A program made the translations under genes and the position numbers. A stretch of 64,000 bases of DNA from Bradyrhizobium sp. LHD-71 (GTDB lineage: Bacteria > Pseudomonadota > Alphaproteobacteria > Rhizobiales > Xanthobacteraceae), in assembly GCF_031157255.1 (NCBI RefSeq), contig NZ_JAVIFX010000006.1, forward strand, positions 124,001 to 188,000, given 5' to 3'. This document shows, in pieces, positions 26,384 through 33,914 of the stretch. The notes beneath the pieces are model-generated. The model did not search any database and had not been told where the DNA came from. It saw nothing but the letters and a program-made list of their open reading frames with translations. Position 1 is the first letter of the stretch; every line of letters begins with the position of its first letter.

Positions 26384-26407
26384 AGCCCGGCGGTGGTCCG
26401 CCGGGCT
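26384..26407 (-). terminator. Terminator of the His-rich secreted protein gene
   Basis: A perfect 10-bp stem AGCCCGGCGG/CCGCCGGGCT with loop TGGT. On the minus strand it is followed by TTTTGCTTG. It lies 33 bp beyond the 26440 stop, between convergent genes. Confidence 0.75.
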
Positions 26408-26439
26408 GTCGCGAGCTTCAGCCGTCAGCGCGTCAGGGA

Positions 26440-26784
26440 TCAGTCGCAGACCCGAACGTTGCGGACGCGCCAGTTGAAGCCGTCCCAGTACCGCTGCGAC
26501 TCGATCGCGCACGCGGGCTCTTCGTAGTACTCGACCGGCGCCGGCGCATAACGTGGCGCGTAATAGGCCGGCGGCGGCTCGGCGTAGGCCGGGCGGCTGG
26601 AGGCGATCGCGCCGCCGATGATGGCGCCGGCGGCGAGGCCGCCGATCAGGGGAGCGATGCCCGGGCCGCGATGATGATGATGGTGGTGCCGGTGACGGTA
26701 CTGCGCCGATGCCTCGCTGGTGGCCGCGAGCGTGCCGGCGCCGGCGAGCAGCGTTACGGCAAGGGCGATGACAACCTTTTTCAT
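26440..26784 (-). CDS. Secreted His-rich small protein, tandem paralogue A
   Basis: A 114-residue protein with a signal peptide (1-27, ending ASAQ), a His-rich run (residues 29-40, RHRHHHHHHRGP), a Gly-zipper segment (LIGGLAAGAIIGGAIASS), a Pro/Tyr-rich segment and a C-terminal Cys motif ending CAIESQRYWDGFNWRVRNVR, then VCD. It shares the Gly-zipper and the Cys/WDG motif with the protein at 26989. The His run could bind metal. The pattern is common in Rhizobiales outer-membrane or periplasmic proteins of unknown role. Confidence 0.85.
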   Translation of the reverse strand: MKKVVIALAVTLLAGAGTLAATSEASAQYRHRHHHHHHRGPGIAPLIGGLAAGAIIGGAIASSRPAYAEPPPAYYAPRYAPAPVEYYEEPACAIESQRYWDGFNWRVRNVRVCD

Positions 26785-26938
26785 ACAGTCCGCCTTTCAG
26801 GTGTGCGACGGGAGCGTCCCGGCAGTTTTCAAGTCCGCAGTATAGCGGTTCCGATATCAACAAACAGGATCAAGGTGCAGGTATTCGGGCGGAAACGTGG
26901 TCGCGACGCGAAACGTTATGGCGCTTTCCGTCACGAAA

Positions 26939-26960
26939 AAAGCGCCCCGCAGGGCGCTTT
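26939..26960 (-). terminator. Rho-independent terminator of paralogue B
   Basis: A 9-bp stem AAAGCGCCC/GGGCGCTTT with loop CGCA, followed on the minus strand by a run of T. It sits 28 bp after the stop of the gene at 26989. Confidence 0.9.
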
Positions 26961-26988
26961 CCTCGAGATCGGCATTCGAGCCTTGCCG

Positions 26989-27282
26989 TCAGCAGACGCG
27001 GACGCGACGCATGCGCCACCCATAGCCGTCCCAGAACCGCTCGCGGCTCCAATAGCACGACGGTCCGTAGTAGGCGGGAGCCGGAGCGTAGTAGGCCGGC
27101 GGCGGGTAGCCATAGGCGGGCCGGCTTGAAGCGATCGCGCCGCCAATGAGGGCGCCGGCGGCCAGACCGCCAATCACGCCGGCAGCAACACGTCCGCCAC
27201 GTGCTTCGGCAGGGGCCGGAGCTGCTACAGCGGTGACGGCGAGCGTCGCAGCCGTCGCAAGAGCCAACATTGTCTTCGTCAT
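26989..27282 (-). CDS. Secreted Gly-zipper small protein, tandem paralogue B
   Basis: A 97-residue protein with a signal peptide (about 1-28, ending PAEARGG), a Gly-zipper (VIGGLAAGALIGGAIASSRP) and a Pro/Tyr-rich segment. Its C-terminal CYWSRERFWDGYGWRMRR matches the paralogue at 26440 without the His run. The start at 27282 is chosen over an upstream in-frame ATG because the signal peptide begins there and GGGGAAG precedes it. A TATAAT lies near 27345 on the same strand, without a clear -35. The two likely arose by tandem duplication. Confidence 0.85.
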   Translation of the reverse strand: MTKTMLALATAATLAVTAVAAPAPAEARGGRVAAGVIGGLAAGALIGGAIASSRPAYGYPPPAYYAPAPAYYGPSCYWSRERFWDGYGWRMRRVRVC

Positions 27283-27452
27283 GATCTTCCCCTTACCTTG
27301 CAAATCGACCGGAGATGAGCGTTACAGGGCCAACGTCGCGCCATTATACGCACACGGCGTTTTAACGCACGATGAATATGCGGGCCGGATTCCCGCCACA
27401 TTGTAAACCTGCAAAATCCGGCAAGAATTCGGCTTGTGCGATCGGCGCTGCG

Positions 27453-28022
27453 TCAGACCTTGTTCCGCCGAAGCCAGCGCAGCGCACGGGCGACAACGTT
27501 GCGTTGTGAGGTCACCGTACGATCGGCGGCAATCGCCGCGAGCGATACCGCAGCAGCGATTGCCGCGGGTTCGGGCGGAGCGGCTGGGGGCAGCATCCGG
27601 ATCGCCGTCGTCTCGCGGTGCGATTTGATGGCCACCGGGCCCGCGCTCGCAAGAAACGCCTTCTCGTGCGGTCGTGCCAGCTTGCGAATCGCTTTCTCGA
27701 GCGGCAGCCAGGCGACCTGCCTGATGTCGCGCATCAGTTCGCGCGCCGGTCCGCCGTTCGGATGCATCCGCCAGAACTGAACGATCTTCTGACGGCCGTT
27801 GACCTCATAGCAGAGCGTGCCGAGGAATTCCTTCACGGTTACCGTTTGGCCGGTCTCCTCGTGGACTTCGCGTTGAGCAGCGGCGAGCGCGTCCTCACCG
27901 CGGTTGAGCTTGCCCTTCGGCAGCACCCAGTCACCCTTGCGCAGCTGCACTACGGCGATCGTCGGCCGCGTGTTGCCGCGGACGACGATGCCTCCAGCTG
28001 CAAGGATCGGCTGCTCCGCCAT
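27453..28022 (-). CDS. Nudix hydrolase
   Basis: A 189-residue protein with a Nudix box G-x5-E-x7-REVHEETG (GKLNRGE, then DALAAAQ, then REVHEETG). This fits cleavage of nucleoside diphosphates linked to another moiety; the substrate is unknown. The N-terminal domain has [10 protein letters not shown], typical of this subfamily. The C-terminus is Arg-rich and Ala-rich and may be a tail added to the core (about residue 140 onward). The ATG at 28022 is taken; the frame extends to a TTG at 28040. Confidence 0.87.
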   Translation of the reverse strand: MAEQPILAAGGIVVRGNTRPTIAVVQLRKGDWVLPKGKLNRGEDALAAAQREVHEETGQTVTVKEFLGTLCYEVNGRQKIVQFWRMHPNGGPARELMRDIRQVAWLPLEKAIRKLARPHEKAFLASAGPVAIKSHRETTAIRMLPPAAPPEPAAIAAAVSLAAIAADRTVTSQRNVVARALRWLRRNKV

Positions 28023-28624
28023 CTGCGTACTGATCTCCAAGGTTTGAGACTCTCGAACGCTCAGATGTAGTGATTCGCTGCACGCCGATCAACGATTAGC
28101 GCAGTCAGTTAAGTCACGATGGCTCGCGTACGCTGCGCGCAAGCTCACGTCGCGTGCTGGCCGACTATGCTTAAATTTCTCGCGAAACGTGGCCGACGCT
28201 TACACGCGTGAATGAGCAAGAACGGCAAACGATGGAGTGTGACGAGCGACAAACGCCGCAAGTCGTCGCCGCGGCGAATGCCTGGACGTCCATGATCATC
28301 ACAACACTGATGATCTCGATCGGCGTCGCGAACTGTCACAGTCAATCGCGCCGATGTTGTCGAACGCGCGCGAACATCTGGCGCGAACGCAGGACGGTGA
28401 GTGTGCTGAGGTGATGTCCAGGCTTGTGGCTAAATCCATTCCGCGGCTGCGATCCCGCAGGCGACGGCCCAGGGCGGGTCTGCCCCAAAGGCCTGTTTAG
28501 ACTCATTCCAGATTTCTCGAACGGGCTCGCGACAGTTTGGAATACCTTGAAACTGAACCTTTTTGCTTTGCGCACTGTCGGAGGCTTCACTATCGAAGAA
28601 GTCGCATCACCCTTGGAAGCCGCC
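28023..28624. other. Region upstream of bfd
   Basis: About 600 bp, mostly non-coding by my reading. Several short frames on both strands overlap and none shows a recognisable product. Promoters for the Nudix gene and bfd should be here. An Irr-box-like site is at 28496-28512. Confidence 0.5.
28496..28512. promoter_or_regulatory. Possible second iron control (Irr) element, upstream of bfd
   Basis: TTTAGAC-TCA-TTCCAGA, 11 of 14 matches to the ICE pattern TTTAGAA-N3-TTCTAAA. It lies 113 bp before the bfd start. Weaker than the bfr site. Confidence 0.45.
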
Positions 28625-28897
28625 TTGATCGTCTGTTCCTGCAATGTTTTGAGCGATGAGGACGTCCGCAGCGCAGTCAGCGCCGCGGCTGGCCAGCCGC
28701 GCACGGCACGGCAGGTTTATGGCTGCCTCGGTTGCAGCGCAGAATGCGGACGCTGTGCCCGGACCATCAACAAGATCATCAAGGACGCGCTGGGCGCCTG
28801 TGCCCGGGAGTGCGCCGCGGGATGCCCCCACGCAGCGCACCACCCTGAGGCCGAAGTCTCGGTCAGTCTGCAGGTCACGCAGATATCCGCAGCCTAA
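28625..28897 (+). CDS. bfd: Bacterioferritin-associated ferredoxin (2Fe-2S)
   Basis: A 90-residue Bfd-type [2Fe-2S] protein that reduces bacterioferritin heme so that stored iron can be released. The motif is IVCSCN at the N-terminus (Cys4 and Cys6) with Cys41 and Cys44 in AECGRCAR; two further Cys (34, 37) and a Cys-rich tail (CARECAAGCPH) are extra. The start is a TTG at 28625 with a plausible TTGGAAG site; the upstream in-frame extension to 28424 has no known domain and is rejected. It lies just before bfr on the same strand. Confidence 0.85.
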   Translation: MIVCSCNVLSDEDVRSAVSAAAGQPRTARQVYGCLGCSAECGRCARTINKIIKDALGACARECAAGCPHAAHHPEAEVSVSLQVTQISAA

Positions 28898-28970
28898 CAC
28901 CTTGTATTAATTGCAAAATCAATAAGCGCACGCTCTTTCCTGGAGAGTGCTTGCCCGTGGCGTCAATCTG

Positions 28971-28989
28971 ATTTAGAAGCGTTCTAAAT
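28971..28989. promoter_or_regulatory. Iron control element (Irr box) upstream of bfr
   Basis: ATTTAGAA-GCG-TTCTAAAT is a perfect palindrome matching the ICE consensus TTTAGAA-N3-TTCTAAA bound by the Rhizobiales iron regulator Irr. It lies 40 bp before the bfr ATG. This predicts iron-dependent control of bfr, with repression under iron limitation the usual mode for storage genes. Confidence 0.85.
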
Positions 28990-29028
28990 TGGCTTGAGCA
29001 GGGGCAAAGCCGGAACAGGAGCGCTGCC

Positions 29029-29511
29029 ATGAAGGGCGATACCAAAGTCATCGATTTCCTCAACAAGGCGCTGCGGCACGAACTCACCGCCATTAACCAG
29101 TACTGGCTGCATTACCGTCTGCTCGACAACTGGGGCCTGAAGGATCTCGCCAAAAAGTGGCGCAAGGAGTCCATCGAGGAGATGGAGCACGCCGACAAAC
29201 TGGTCGAGCGCATCATTTTTTTCGACGGTTTTCCGAACATGCAGGTGCTCGATCCCCTGCACATCGGCCAGAACGTCAAGGAAGTCCTCGACTGCGACCT
29301 GAAGGCGGAATACTCCGCCCGCGCGCTCTATGAGAAGGCGGCGACGCACTGTCATTCGGTCAAGGATTACGTCACCCGCGACTTGTTCGAGAAGCTGATG
29401 CATGACGAAGAGGAGCACATCGACTTCCTCGAGACCCAGATCGACCTCGTCAAGAGAATTGGCGTCGAGCTCTATTCGCAGAAGCACATGGGTGAAATGG
29501 AGCACGACTGA
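29029..29511 (+). CDS. bfr: Bacterioferritin
   Basis: A 160-residue bacterioferritin that forms 24-subunit shells holding iron. Ferroxidase ligands are all present by count: E18, E51, H54, E94, E127 and H130. The heme axial Met is M52 (EEMEHAD). Length fits the family. Downstream of bfd, which should release the stored iron. The Irr-type box at 28971-28989 directly precedes it. A basis for iron storage and detoxification under control of cellular iron. Confidence 0.97.
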   Translation: MKGDTKVIDFLNKALRHELTAINQYWLHYRLLDNWGLKDLAKKWRKESIEEMEHADKLVERIIFFDGFPNMQVLDPLHIGQNVKEVLDCDLKAEYSARALYEKAATHCHSVKDYVTRDLFEKLMHDEEEHIDFLETQIDLVKRIGVELYSQKHMGEMEHD

Positions 29512-29571
29512 TCCGCTGTCGCGCGCCTTCGCGCGGCAGAAATTCCGCGTTATGTTACCTCCATTGTCCCG

Positions 29572-29623
29572 CTTCTAACGTTCGCACGACTTTGCGACGA
29601 CGTCGTCTTGCGAACGTTGGAAG
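29572..29623. repeat. Long-stem hairpin, related to 31018-31065
   Basis: Arms CTTCTAACGTTCGCACGAC and GTCGTCTTGCGAACGTTGGAAG, with few mismatches, at the left edge of the VOC/enoyl-CoA hydratase pair. It shares the CGTTCGCA...TGCGAACG core with the hairpin at 31018. Confidence 0.75.
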
Positions 29624-29661
29624 CAGGAGGGACTCCAACGAGAACAATCGAGGAGGCACGC

Positions 29662-30057
29662 ATGCCCGAATACACCTGGGACCATACCCACATCCGCACC
29701 TATGACGTTCCCGGCACGGCCGCCTGGCTCCAGGACAAGCTCGGCGCGAGCAACGTCGAAGGCACAAAGGTGAGCGAGGCGCGTGCCGACCTGTTGCTTG
29801 GCGGAACGAAGGTGATCGTCACGCAGGTGAAAGAGGGCGACGGCATCAACCCGACGCCGGCCATTCCTTACGCAGGCTTCGAGCATTTCGGCCTCGGCGT
29901 GCGCGACCTCGACAAGGTTGCTGCCGAGCTGAAAGCAAAGGGAGTCGAGTTCACGCGTGAACCTGTCACGGCCCGCCCCGGACTTCGCATTTGCTTCATC
30001 CGCAGCCCGCAAGGGATCTCGATCGAGCTGCTCGAGCGCGACGCGAAGTATGCGTGA
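29662..30057 (+). CDS. VOC-superfamily (glyoxalase-like) protein
   Basis: A 131-residue VOC protein: DHTHIRTYDVPGTAAWLQDK at the N-terminus, where the first His is a likely metal ligand, then YAGFEHFGLGVRDLDKVAAE with a second His, and IELLERD with the Glu. This gives the usual His-His-Glu metal set. AGGAGG lies 5 bases before the ATG. The next gene, an enoyl-CoA hydratase, follows after 35 bp on the same strand, and the pair is probably one operon. Role possibly in degradation of a CoA-linked acid; inferred. Confidence 0.83.
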   Translation: MPEYTWDHTHIRTYDVPGTAAWLQDKLGASNVEGTKVSEARADLLLGGTKVIVTQVKEGDGINPTPAIPYAGFEHFGLGVRDLDKVAAELKAKGVEFTREPVTARPGLRICFIRSPQGISIELLERDAKYA

Positions 30058-30092
30058 AGACGGCGCATAGGGAACAGGGAAGGAAATCGAAC

Positions 30093-30866
30093 ATGTCGCA
30101 AGTGGTGCTGGTGGAGGTGACCGAGGGTGTGATGACGATCACGCTCAATCGGCCGGAACGAAAGAACGCGCTGTCGAACGAGGCCTACGGCGGGCTTGCC
30201 GATGCGATCGAGCGCGCGGAGAAGGATGATGCCGTCCGCGTCGTGCTCTTGCAGTCGGAAGGTGATGTATTTTGCGCCGGCGCCGACATCGGCGACTTCG
30301 CCGCCGCCAACAAGGGCGGCGCGCCGCGCGGGCCGCGCAATTCCACCCGCTGGATCGGCGGCCTCGGCCGCATCGAAAAGCCGGTGATCGTCGCGGTGCA
30401 GGGGGCCGCGGTCGGTATCGGCACGACGATGTTGATGCATTGCGATCTGATCTGCATGGCTGAAGAGGCAAGCCTGCGCACGCCTTTCGTGAACCTCGCG
30501 CTGGTGCCGGAAGCGTCCTCCAGCTACCTCATCCCGAAACGCATCGGCTGGTCGCGCGCCTATGCGATGTTCACGCTTGGCGAGCCGATCCCGGCGAAGA
30601 CTTGCGTGGAGTGGGGCCTCGCGCATGTTTGTGTGCCGCGCGCAGCCTTGCGCGACACAGCACTGGCGTTGGCTAAGAAGCTCGCCGACAAGCCGCTCGG
30701 CTCGCTGTGCGCGACCAAGCGGCTGATGCGCGAGCCCGAGCAGGTGAAGGCTGCGGCCGAACGCGAACGCGGAATCTTCGAGGAGCGGCTGCTTTCGAAG
30801 GAGGCAGGGGAGGCATTCAAGGCGTTCGCAGAAAAACGTCAGCCGGATTTCCGCAAAGTGGGGTGA
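30093..30866 (+). CDS. Enoyl-CoA hydratase/isomerase family protein
   Basis: A 257-residue crotonase-fold protein. Hallmarks are MTITLNRPERKNALSNE, the oxyanion-hole segment CAGADIGDF and a second site QGAAVGIGTTMLMHCDL. The catalytic Glu pair of classic hydratases is not clear at the second position (PFVNLALVPEASSSYLIPKR), which fits an isomerase or hydratase variant. An AGGGAAGGAAA ribosome site precedes the ATG. Paired with the VOC gene upstream, bracketed by two related hairpins. Substrate unknown. Confidence 0.88.
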   Translation: MSQVVLVEVTEGVMTITLNRPERKNALSNEAYGGLADAIERAEKDDAVRVVLLQSEGDVFCAGADIGDFAAANKGGAPRGPRNSTRWIGGLGRIEKPVIVAVQGAAVGIGTTMLMHCDLICMAEEASLRTPFVNLALVPEASSSYLIPKRIGWSRAYAMFTLGEPIPAKTCVEWGLAHVCVPRAALRDTALALAKKLADKPLGSLCATKRLMREPEQVKAAAERERGIFEERLLSKEAGEAFKAFAEKRQPDFRKVG

Positions 30867-31017
30867 CTGCAGGCGTTTGCGATCGTCCGTGACATGCGGT
30901 CCGCGGCGGCGCCAGTACGCTGGATGGACGTTCGCGGCTCCCATTGCCGCGAGACATGCGTACGCGCCTCAAATCCAGGAGCGGAACTCATGTCATGAAG
31001 TTGCCAGCGTCTCTCCT

Positions 31018-31065
31018 GATTCTATCGTTCGCAGACGAGATCGTCGTCATGCGAACGCTAGAATC
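31018..31065. repeat. Long-stem hairpin, related to 29572-29623
   Basis: Arms GATTCTATCGTTCGCAGACGA and TCGTCATGCGAACGCTAGAATC. Shares the CGTTCGCA/TGCGAACG core and downstream of the enoyl-CoA hydratase. Together with 29572-29623 it brackets a two-gene unit. Confidence 0.75.
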
Positions 31066-31072
31066 GTGGACG

Positions 31073-31309
31073 CTAGCTGTGCGCCGGCACCTCGATGCCG
31101 CGGGCCGTATATAGCCTGATGCGGTTGCGCAGCGTTCGCACGGAGACGCCGAGTACGCGCGCGGCATGGGTGCGGTTGCCGTTGCAACTGGCAAGCGTTT
31201 GTAACACCAATTCGCGTTCGACGTCGGCGACGGTGGCGCCGACCGGCAGTGGAACGGGCGCGCTTGAATGCGGCGCGTCGGATGCGTGCGTAAGAACCTG
31301 ATGGGCCAT
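31073..31309 (-). CDS. Fis-type DNA-binding protein, FlbD C-terminal-like
   Basis: A 78-residue protein that is almost only a Fis-type helix-turn-helix domain: VGATVADVERELVLQTLASC, then NGNRTHAARVLGVSVRTLRN. From memory it closely resembles the DNA-binding end of the flagellar sigma-54 activator FlbD, but there is no receiver or AAA+ domain here. It may be a stand-alone regulator or a duplicated fragment; no flagellar gene adjoins. The start at 31309 (GGGGGG before the ATG) removes an unsupported upstream extension of about 22 residues. Confidence 0.75.
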   Translation of the reverse strand: MAHQVLTHASDAPHSSAPVPLPVGATVADVERELVLQTLASCNGNRTHAARVLGVSVRTLRNRIRLYTARGIEVPAHS

Positions 31310-31483
31310 GTTTACCCCCCAACGCCTGTCCCAAACGACATGGAACAGAATCACAGAGATTGGCCCCCTACCCAAGTAGGAGCGTGGCCCGGTTTGGTTA
31401 ACAAAATCTTAATGGCATAGCCGGCCTCGTTGTCCCATCTTAGTCGGATGCCATTGGGAGTTCGTGGCCACCGGGAGTTCGTC

Positions 31484-31750
31484 ATGTGCCGCAACATCAA
31501 AACGCTCTTCAATTTCGATCCGCCCGCGACGCGTGAGGAAATTCACGCCTCGGCGCTGCAATTCGTACGCAAGCTCTCGGGCTTCAACCGACCGTCGGCG
31601 GCCAATGCCGCCGCGTTCAATCGCGCGGTGCTCGATGTGTCCGACGTCGCGCGGCGATTGTTGGAAGATCTTCAGTCCAACGCGCCGCCACGCGATCGCG
31701 AGGTCGAAGCGGAGAAGGCGCGCGAGCGAAGCCGAGCGCGGTTCGGATGA
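31484..31750 (+). CDS. DUF2277 family protein
   Basis: An 88-residue cytoplasmic protein that matches the DUF2277 family: MCRNIKTLFNFDPPATREEI, then ALQFVRKLSGFNRPS, then NAPPRDREVEAEKARER. Function unknown. The ATG at 31484 is preceded by GGGAG. Two Arg/Lys-rich helices suggest nucleic-acid or complex binding; no proof. Confidence 0.87.
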   Translation: MCRNIKTLFNFDPPATREEIHASALQFVRKLSGFNRPSAANAAAFNRAVLDVSDVARRLLEDLQSNAPPRDREVEAEKARERSRARFG

Positions 31751-31828
31751 CCAGCAAACGCTGACAGGAAGAGAGCGACGTCCGCAATCAACTCTGTGCA
31801 CGGTTCAGGTTGCGTCGCCTCAAAAAAG

Positions 31829-31862
31829 GAGAGGGCCGATCCACTTTCGTGTCGGCCCTCTC
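31829..31862 (-). terminator. Terminator of the DUF2735-like gene
   Basis: 11-bp stem GAGAGGGCCGA/TCGGCCCTCTC. On the minus strand it is followed by TTTTTTGAGG. It may also act for the convergent DUF2277 gene. Confidence 0.85.
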
Positions 31863-31892
31863 GCTTACCGGATACGTGGTTTCGATACCGCA

Positions 31893-32087
31893 TCAGCGCT
31901 CGCTCATGCGTCGAGCGTCCTGAACCGCCGCGTCGTGATACCACGCGTCGCCGACAGCGATCGCCGCTGCCGCCTGCAATTCCAGATCCGTCAGGGATGT
32001 AACCTGCTTTTCCTGCGCCGGCACCCTGCGGCCGCCGGTCGGAAACTGGATGATCTGGGCCGTACTTCGGACAGAGCTGGTGCTCAT
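31893..32087 (-). CDS. Small conserved protein, DUF2735-like
   Basis: A 64-residue protein with the segment AQIIQFPTGGRR typical of the DUF2735 family as I recall it, and a helical remainder. No catalytic motif, no signal peptide. AGGAG lies 7 bases before the ATG. Function unknown. Confidence 0.65.
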   Translation of the reverse strand: MSTSSVRSTAQIIQFPTGGRRVPAQEKQVTSLTDLELQAAAAIAVGDAWYHDAAVQDARRMSER

Positions 32088-32530
32088 TGTCCATCTCCTT
32101 GTCTGTGAGCGGAAAATCTTCGTCCGCCCCGTCGAACGGACGAGTCACATAGTGATTGTAACAGGCGATGCACGTCCAGTTCGCAAAATGCACTGCAAAA
32201 GGCAGGAAATGCGAAAATTATGTGCATTTACCCGCGCTGCGCGTCGGCGGAGCATGTTTCCATCTGATGAATTTCACGGCACATGGCCTCCGGCCCAGTC
32301 GTGCTGCGATGAAATCGGTCAGCTTTCCGCCGCCGCATCCCCGATTGGCCAAGTCGCCGGCTTTGCTGCCGGTGTGCGTAGGCAGCCCGCCGGCCAGCCG
32401 CCGATTGGCACGTTAAATGCTTATTAAGAGGCGCTTTTGGTGACCCAAGACATGCCGGGTGATCAGAGGAGGCTTCGGAGAGGGTTGCTCACCCTCGCAT
32501 CACCAACTCATGGAGTGAGAGAGACCGATA
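32088..32530. other. Regulatory region of glnII
   Basis: About 440 bp between the DUF2735-like gene (minus) and glnII. Apart from the sigma-54 promoter at 32406-32421 no gene was seen. NtrC sites are expected between it and 32100 but were not identified with confidence. Confidence 0.6.
32406..32421 (+). promoter_or_regulatory. Sigma-54 (-24/-12) promoter of glnII
   Basis: TGGCACG-TTAA-ATGCT matches TGGCACG-N4-TTGCW with the correct GG/GC spacing and one mismatch. It is about 110 bp upstream of the glnII start. In Rhizobiales glnII is a known NtrC/sigma-54 target, so this predicts induction at low nitrogen. Confidence 0.85.
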
Positions 32531-33568
32531 ATGACCAAGTACAAGCTCGAGTACATCTGGCTCGACGGGTACACGCCGACACCCAACCTTCGCGGCAAGA
32601 CGCAGATCAAGGAATTCGAGAGCTTCCCGACCCTCGAGCAGCTTCCGCTGTGGGGGTTCGACGGCTCGTCGACCATGCAGGCGGAAGGTCGCAGCTCGGA
32701 TTGCGTGTTGAAGCCGGTCGCGGTCTATCCGGACCCGGCGCGCACCAACGGCGCTCTGGTCATGTGCGAGGTGATGATGCCGGACGGCGTCACGCCGCAC
32801 GCGTCCAACAGCCGCGGGACCATTCTCGACGATCCTGACACCTGGTTCGGTTTCGAGCAGGAATATTTCTTTTACAAGAACGGCCGGCCGCTCGGCTTTC
32901 CGGAAAGCGGATATCCTGCGCCGCAGGGGCCGTATTACACGGGCGTCGGCTTCCGTAACGTCGGCGACGTCGCCCGCGAGATCGTCGAGGAGCATCTCGA
33001 CCAGTGTCTTGCGGCTGGCATCAACCACGAAGGCATCAACGCAGAAGTCGCGAAGGGCCAGTGGGAATTCCAGATCTTCGGCAAGGGCTCCAGGAAGGCC
33101 GCCGACGAGATCTGGATGGCGCGCTACCTGCTGCTCCGTCTCACCGAGAAATACGGCATCGACATCGAGTTTCATTGCAAGCCGCTCGGCGATACCGACT
33201 GGAACGGCTCCGGAATGCACGCGAACTTCTCGACCAAGTACATGCGCGAAGTCGGCGGCAAGGAGTATTTCGAGGCGCTGATGAAGGCGTTCGAGAAGAA
33301 CCGTGCCGATCACATCGCGGTCTACGGTCCCGACAACCACATGCGGTTGACCGGCAAGCACGAGACCGCGTCGATCGATACGTTCAGCTACGGCGTGGCT
33401 GATCGCGGCGCGTCGATCCGCGTGCCGCACAGCTTCATCAACAACGGCTACAAGGGTTATCTCGAAGACCGCCGACCGAACTCGCAAGGCGACCCATACC
33501 AGATTGCCTCGCAGATCCTGAAGACAATCTCGGAAGTCCCGACGGCCGCGAAGAAGGCGGCGGCATAA
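32531..33568 (+). CDS. glnII: Glutamine synthetase II (eukaryote-type)
   Basis: A 345-residue GSII: glutamate + NH3 + ATP to glutamine. It is the short octameric (eukaryote-like) form, not the 470-residue GSI. Visible landmarks are LEYIWLDGYTPTPNLRGKTQ near the start, WGFDGSSTMQAEG, WFGFEQEYFFYKNG (catalytic Glu residues), NGSGMHANFSTK and NRADHIAVYGPDNHMRLTGKHET. It has its own sigma-54 promoter upstream and a strong terminator downstream, so it is monocistronic. It gives a second, nitrogen-controlled route of ammonium assimilation. Confidence 0.97.
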   Translation: MTKYKLEYIWLDGYTPTPNLRGKTQIKEFESFPTLEQLPLWGFDGSSTMQAEGRSSDCVLKPVAVYPDPARTNGALVMCEVMMPDGVTPHASNSRGTILDDPDTWFGFEQEYFFYKNGRPLGFPESGYPAPQGPYYTGVGFRNVGDVAREIVEEHLDQCLAAGINHEGINAEVAKGQWEFQIFGKGSRKAADEIWMARYLLLRLTEKYGIDIEFHCKPLGDTDWNGSGMHANFSTKYMREVGGKEYFEALMKAFEKNRADHIAVYGPDNHMRLTGKHETASIDTFSYGVADRGASIRVPHSFINNGYKGYLEDRRPNSQGDPYQIASQILKTISEVPTAAKKAAA

Positions 33569-33590
33569 GCCTTTCGACATCCCACACGTT

Positions 33591-33628
33591 AAAGCGGCCC
33601 GGACCTCATCGTCCGGGCCGCTTTTTTT
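33591..33628 (+). terminator. Rho-independent terminator of glnII
   Basis: A 14-bp perfect stem AAAGCGGCCCGGAC/GTCCGGGCCGCTTT with loop CTCATC, followed by a T-run through about 33628. Strong. The 290 bp from here to 33914 hold no gene that I can support. Confidence 0.95.
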
Positions 33629-33914
33629 GGGTTCCGGCCTGGCCGAAAGGTCCTCTGGCGCTTCGCGAACCCGAGTAGCGAGCGCGCAAGCGTCGTGAAC
33701 GGACAACGCGGCCCTCGCCAATGTGAGAGATGTCACGGATCGCGTGCTCAAGCTTCTGCAGAGTCCGCCGGTACTGGTGCAACCGTACGGCACGGATTTG
33801 ACAGCCATGAGCTATCGCACTTCCCGCGCAAAACACCTGAAGTCGCGATGGGGCAGGCGTTGTGACGTTGCCGCCGGTTGAGAGCCATTTCCTTCTTCAA
33901 CCGAGAGACTCTTC

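Noticed and set aside
28208-28414. A 68-residue plus-strand frame between the Nudix gene and bfd.
   Set aside because: GTG start, no ribosome site or family, an overlapping frame on the other strand, and the region is expected to hold promoters.
33606-33836. Small minus-strand frame after the glnII terminator.
   Set aside because: It overlaps the terminator hairpin, with no ribosome site or recognised features.
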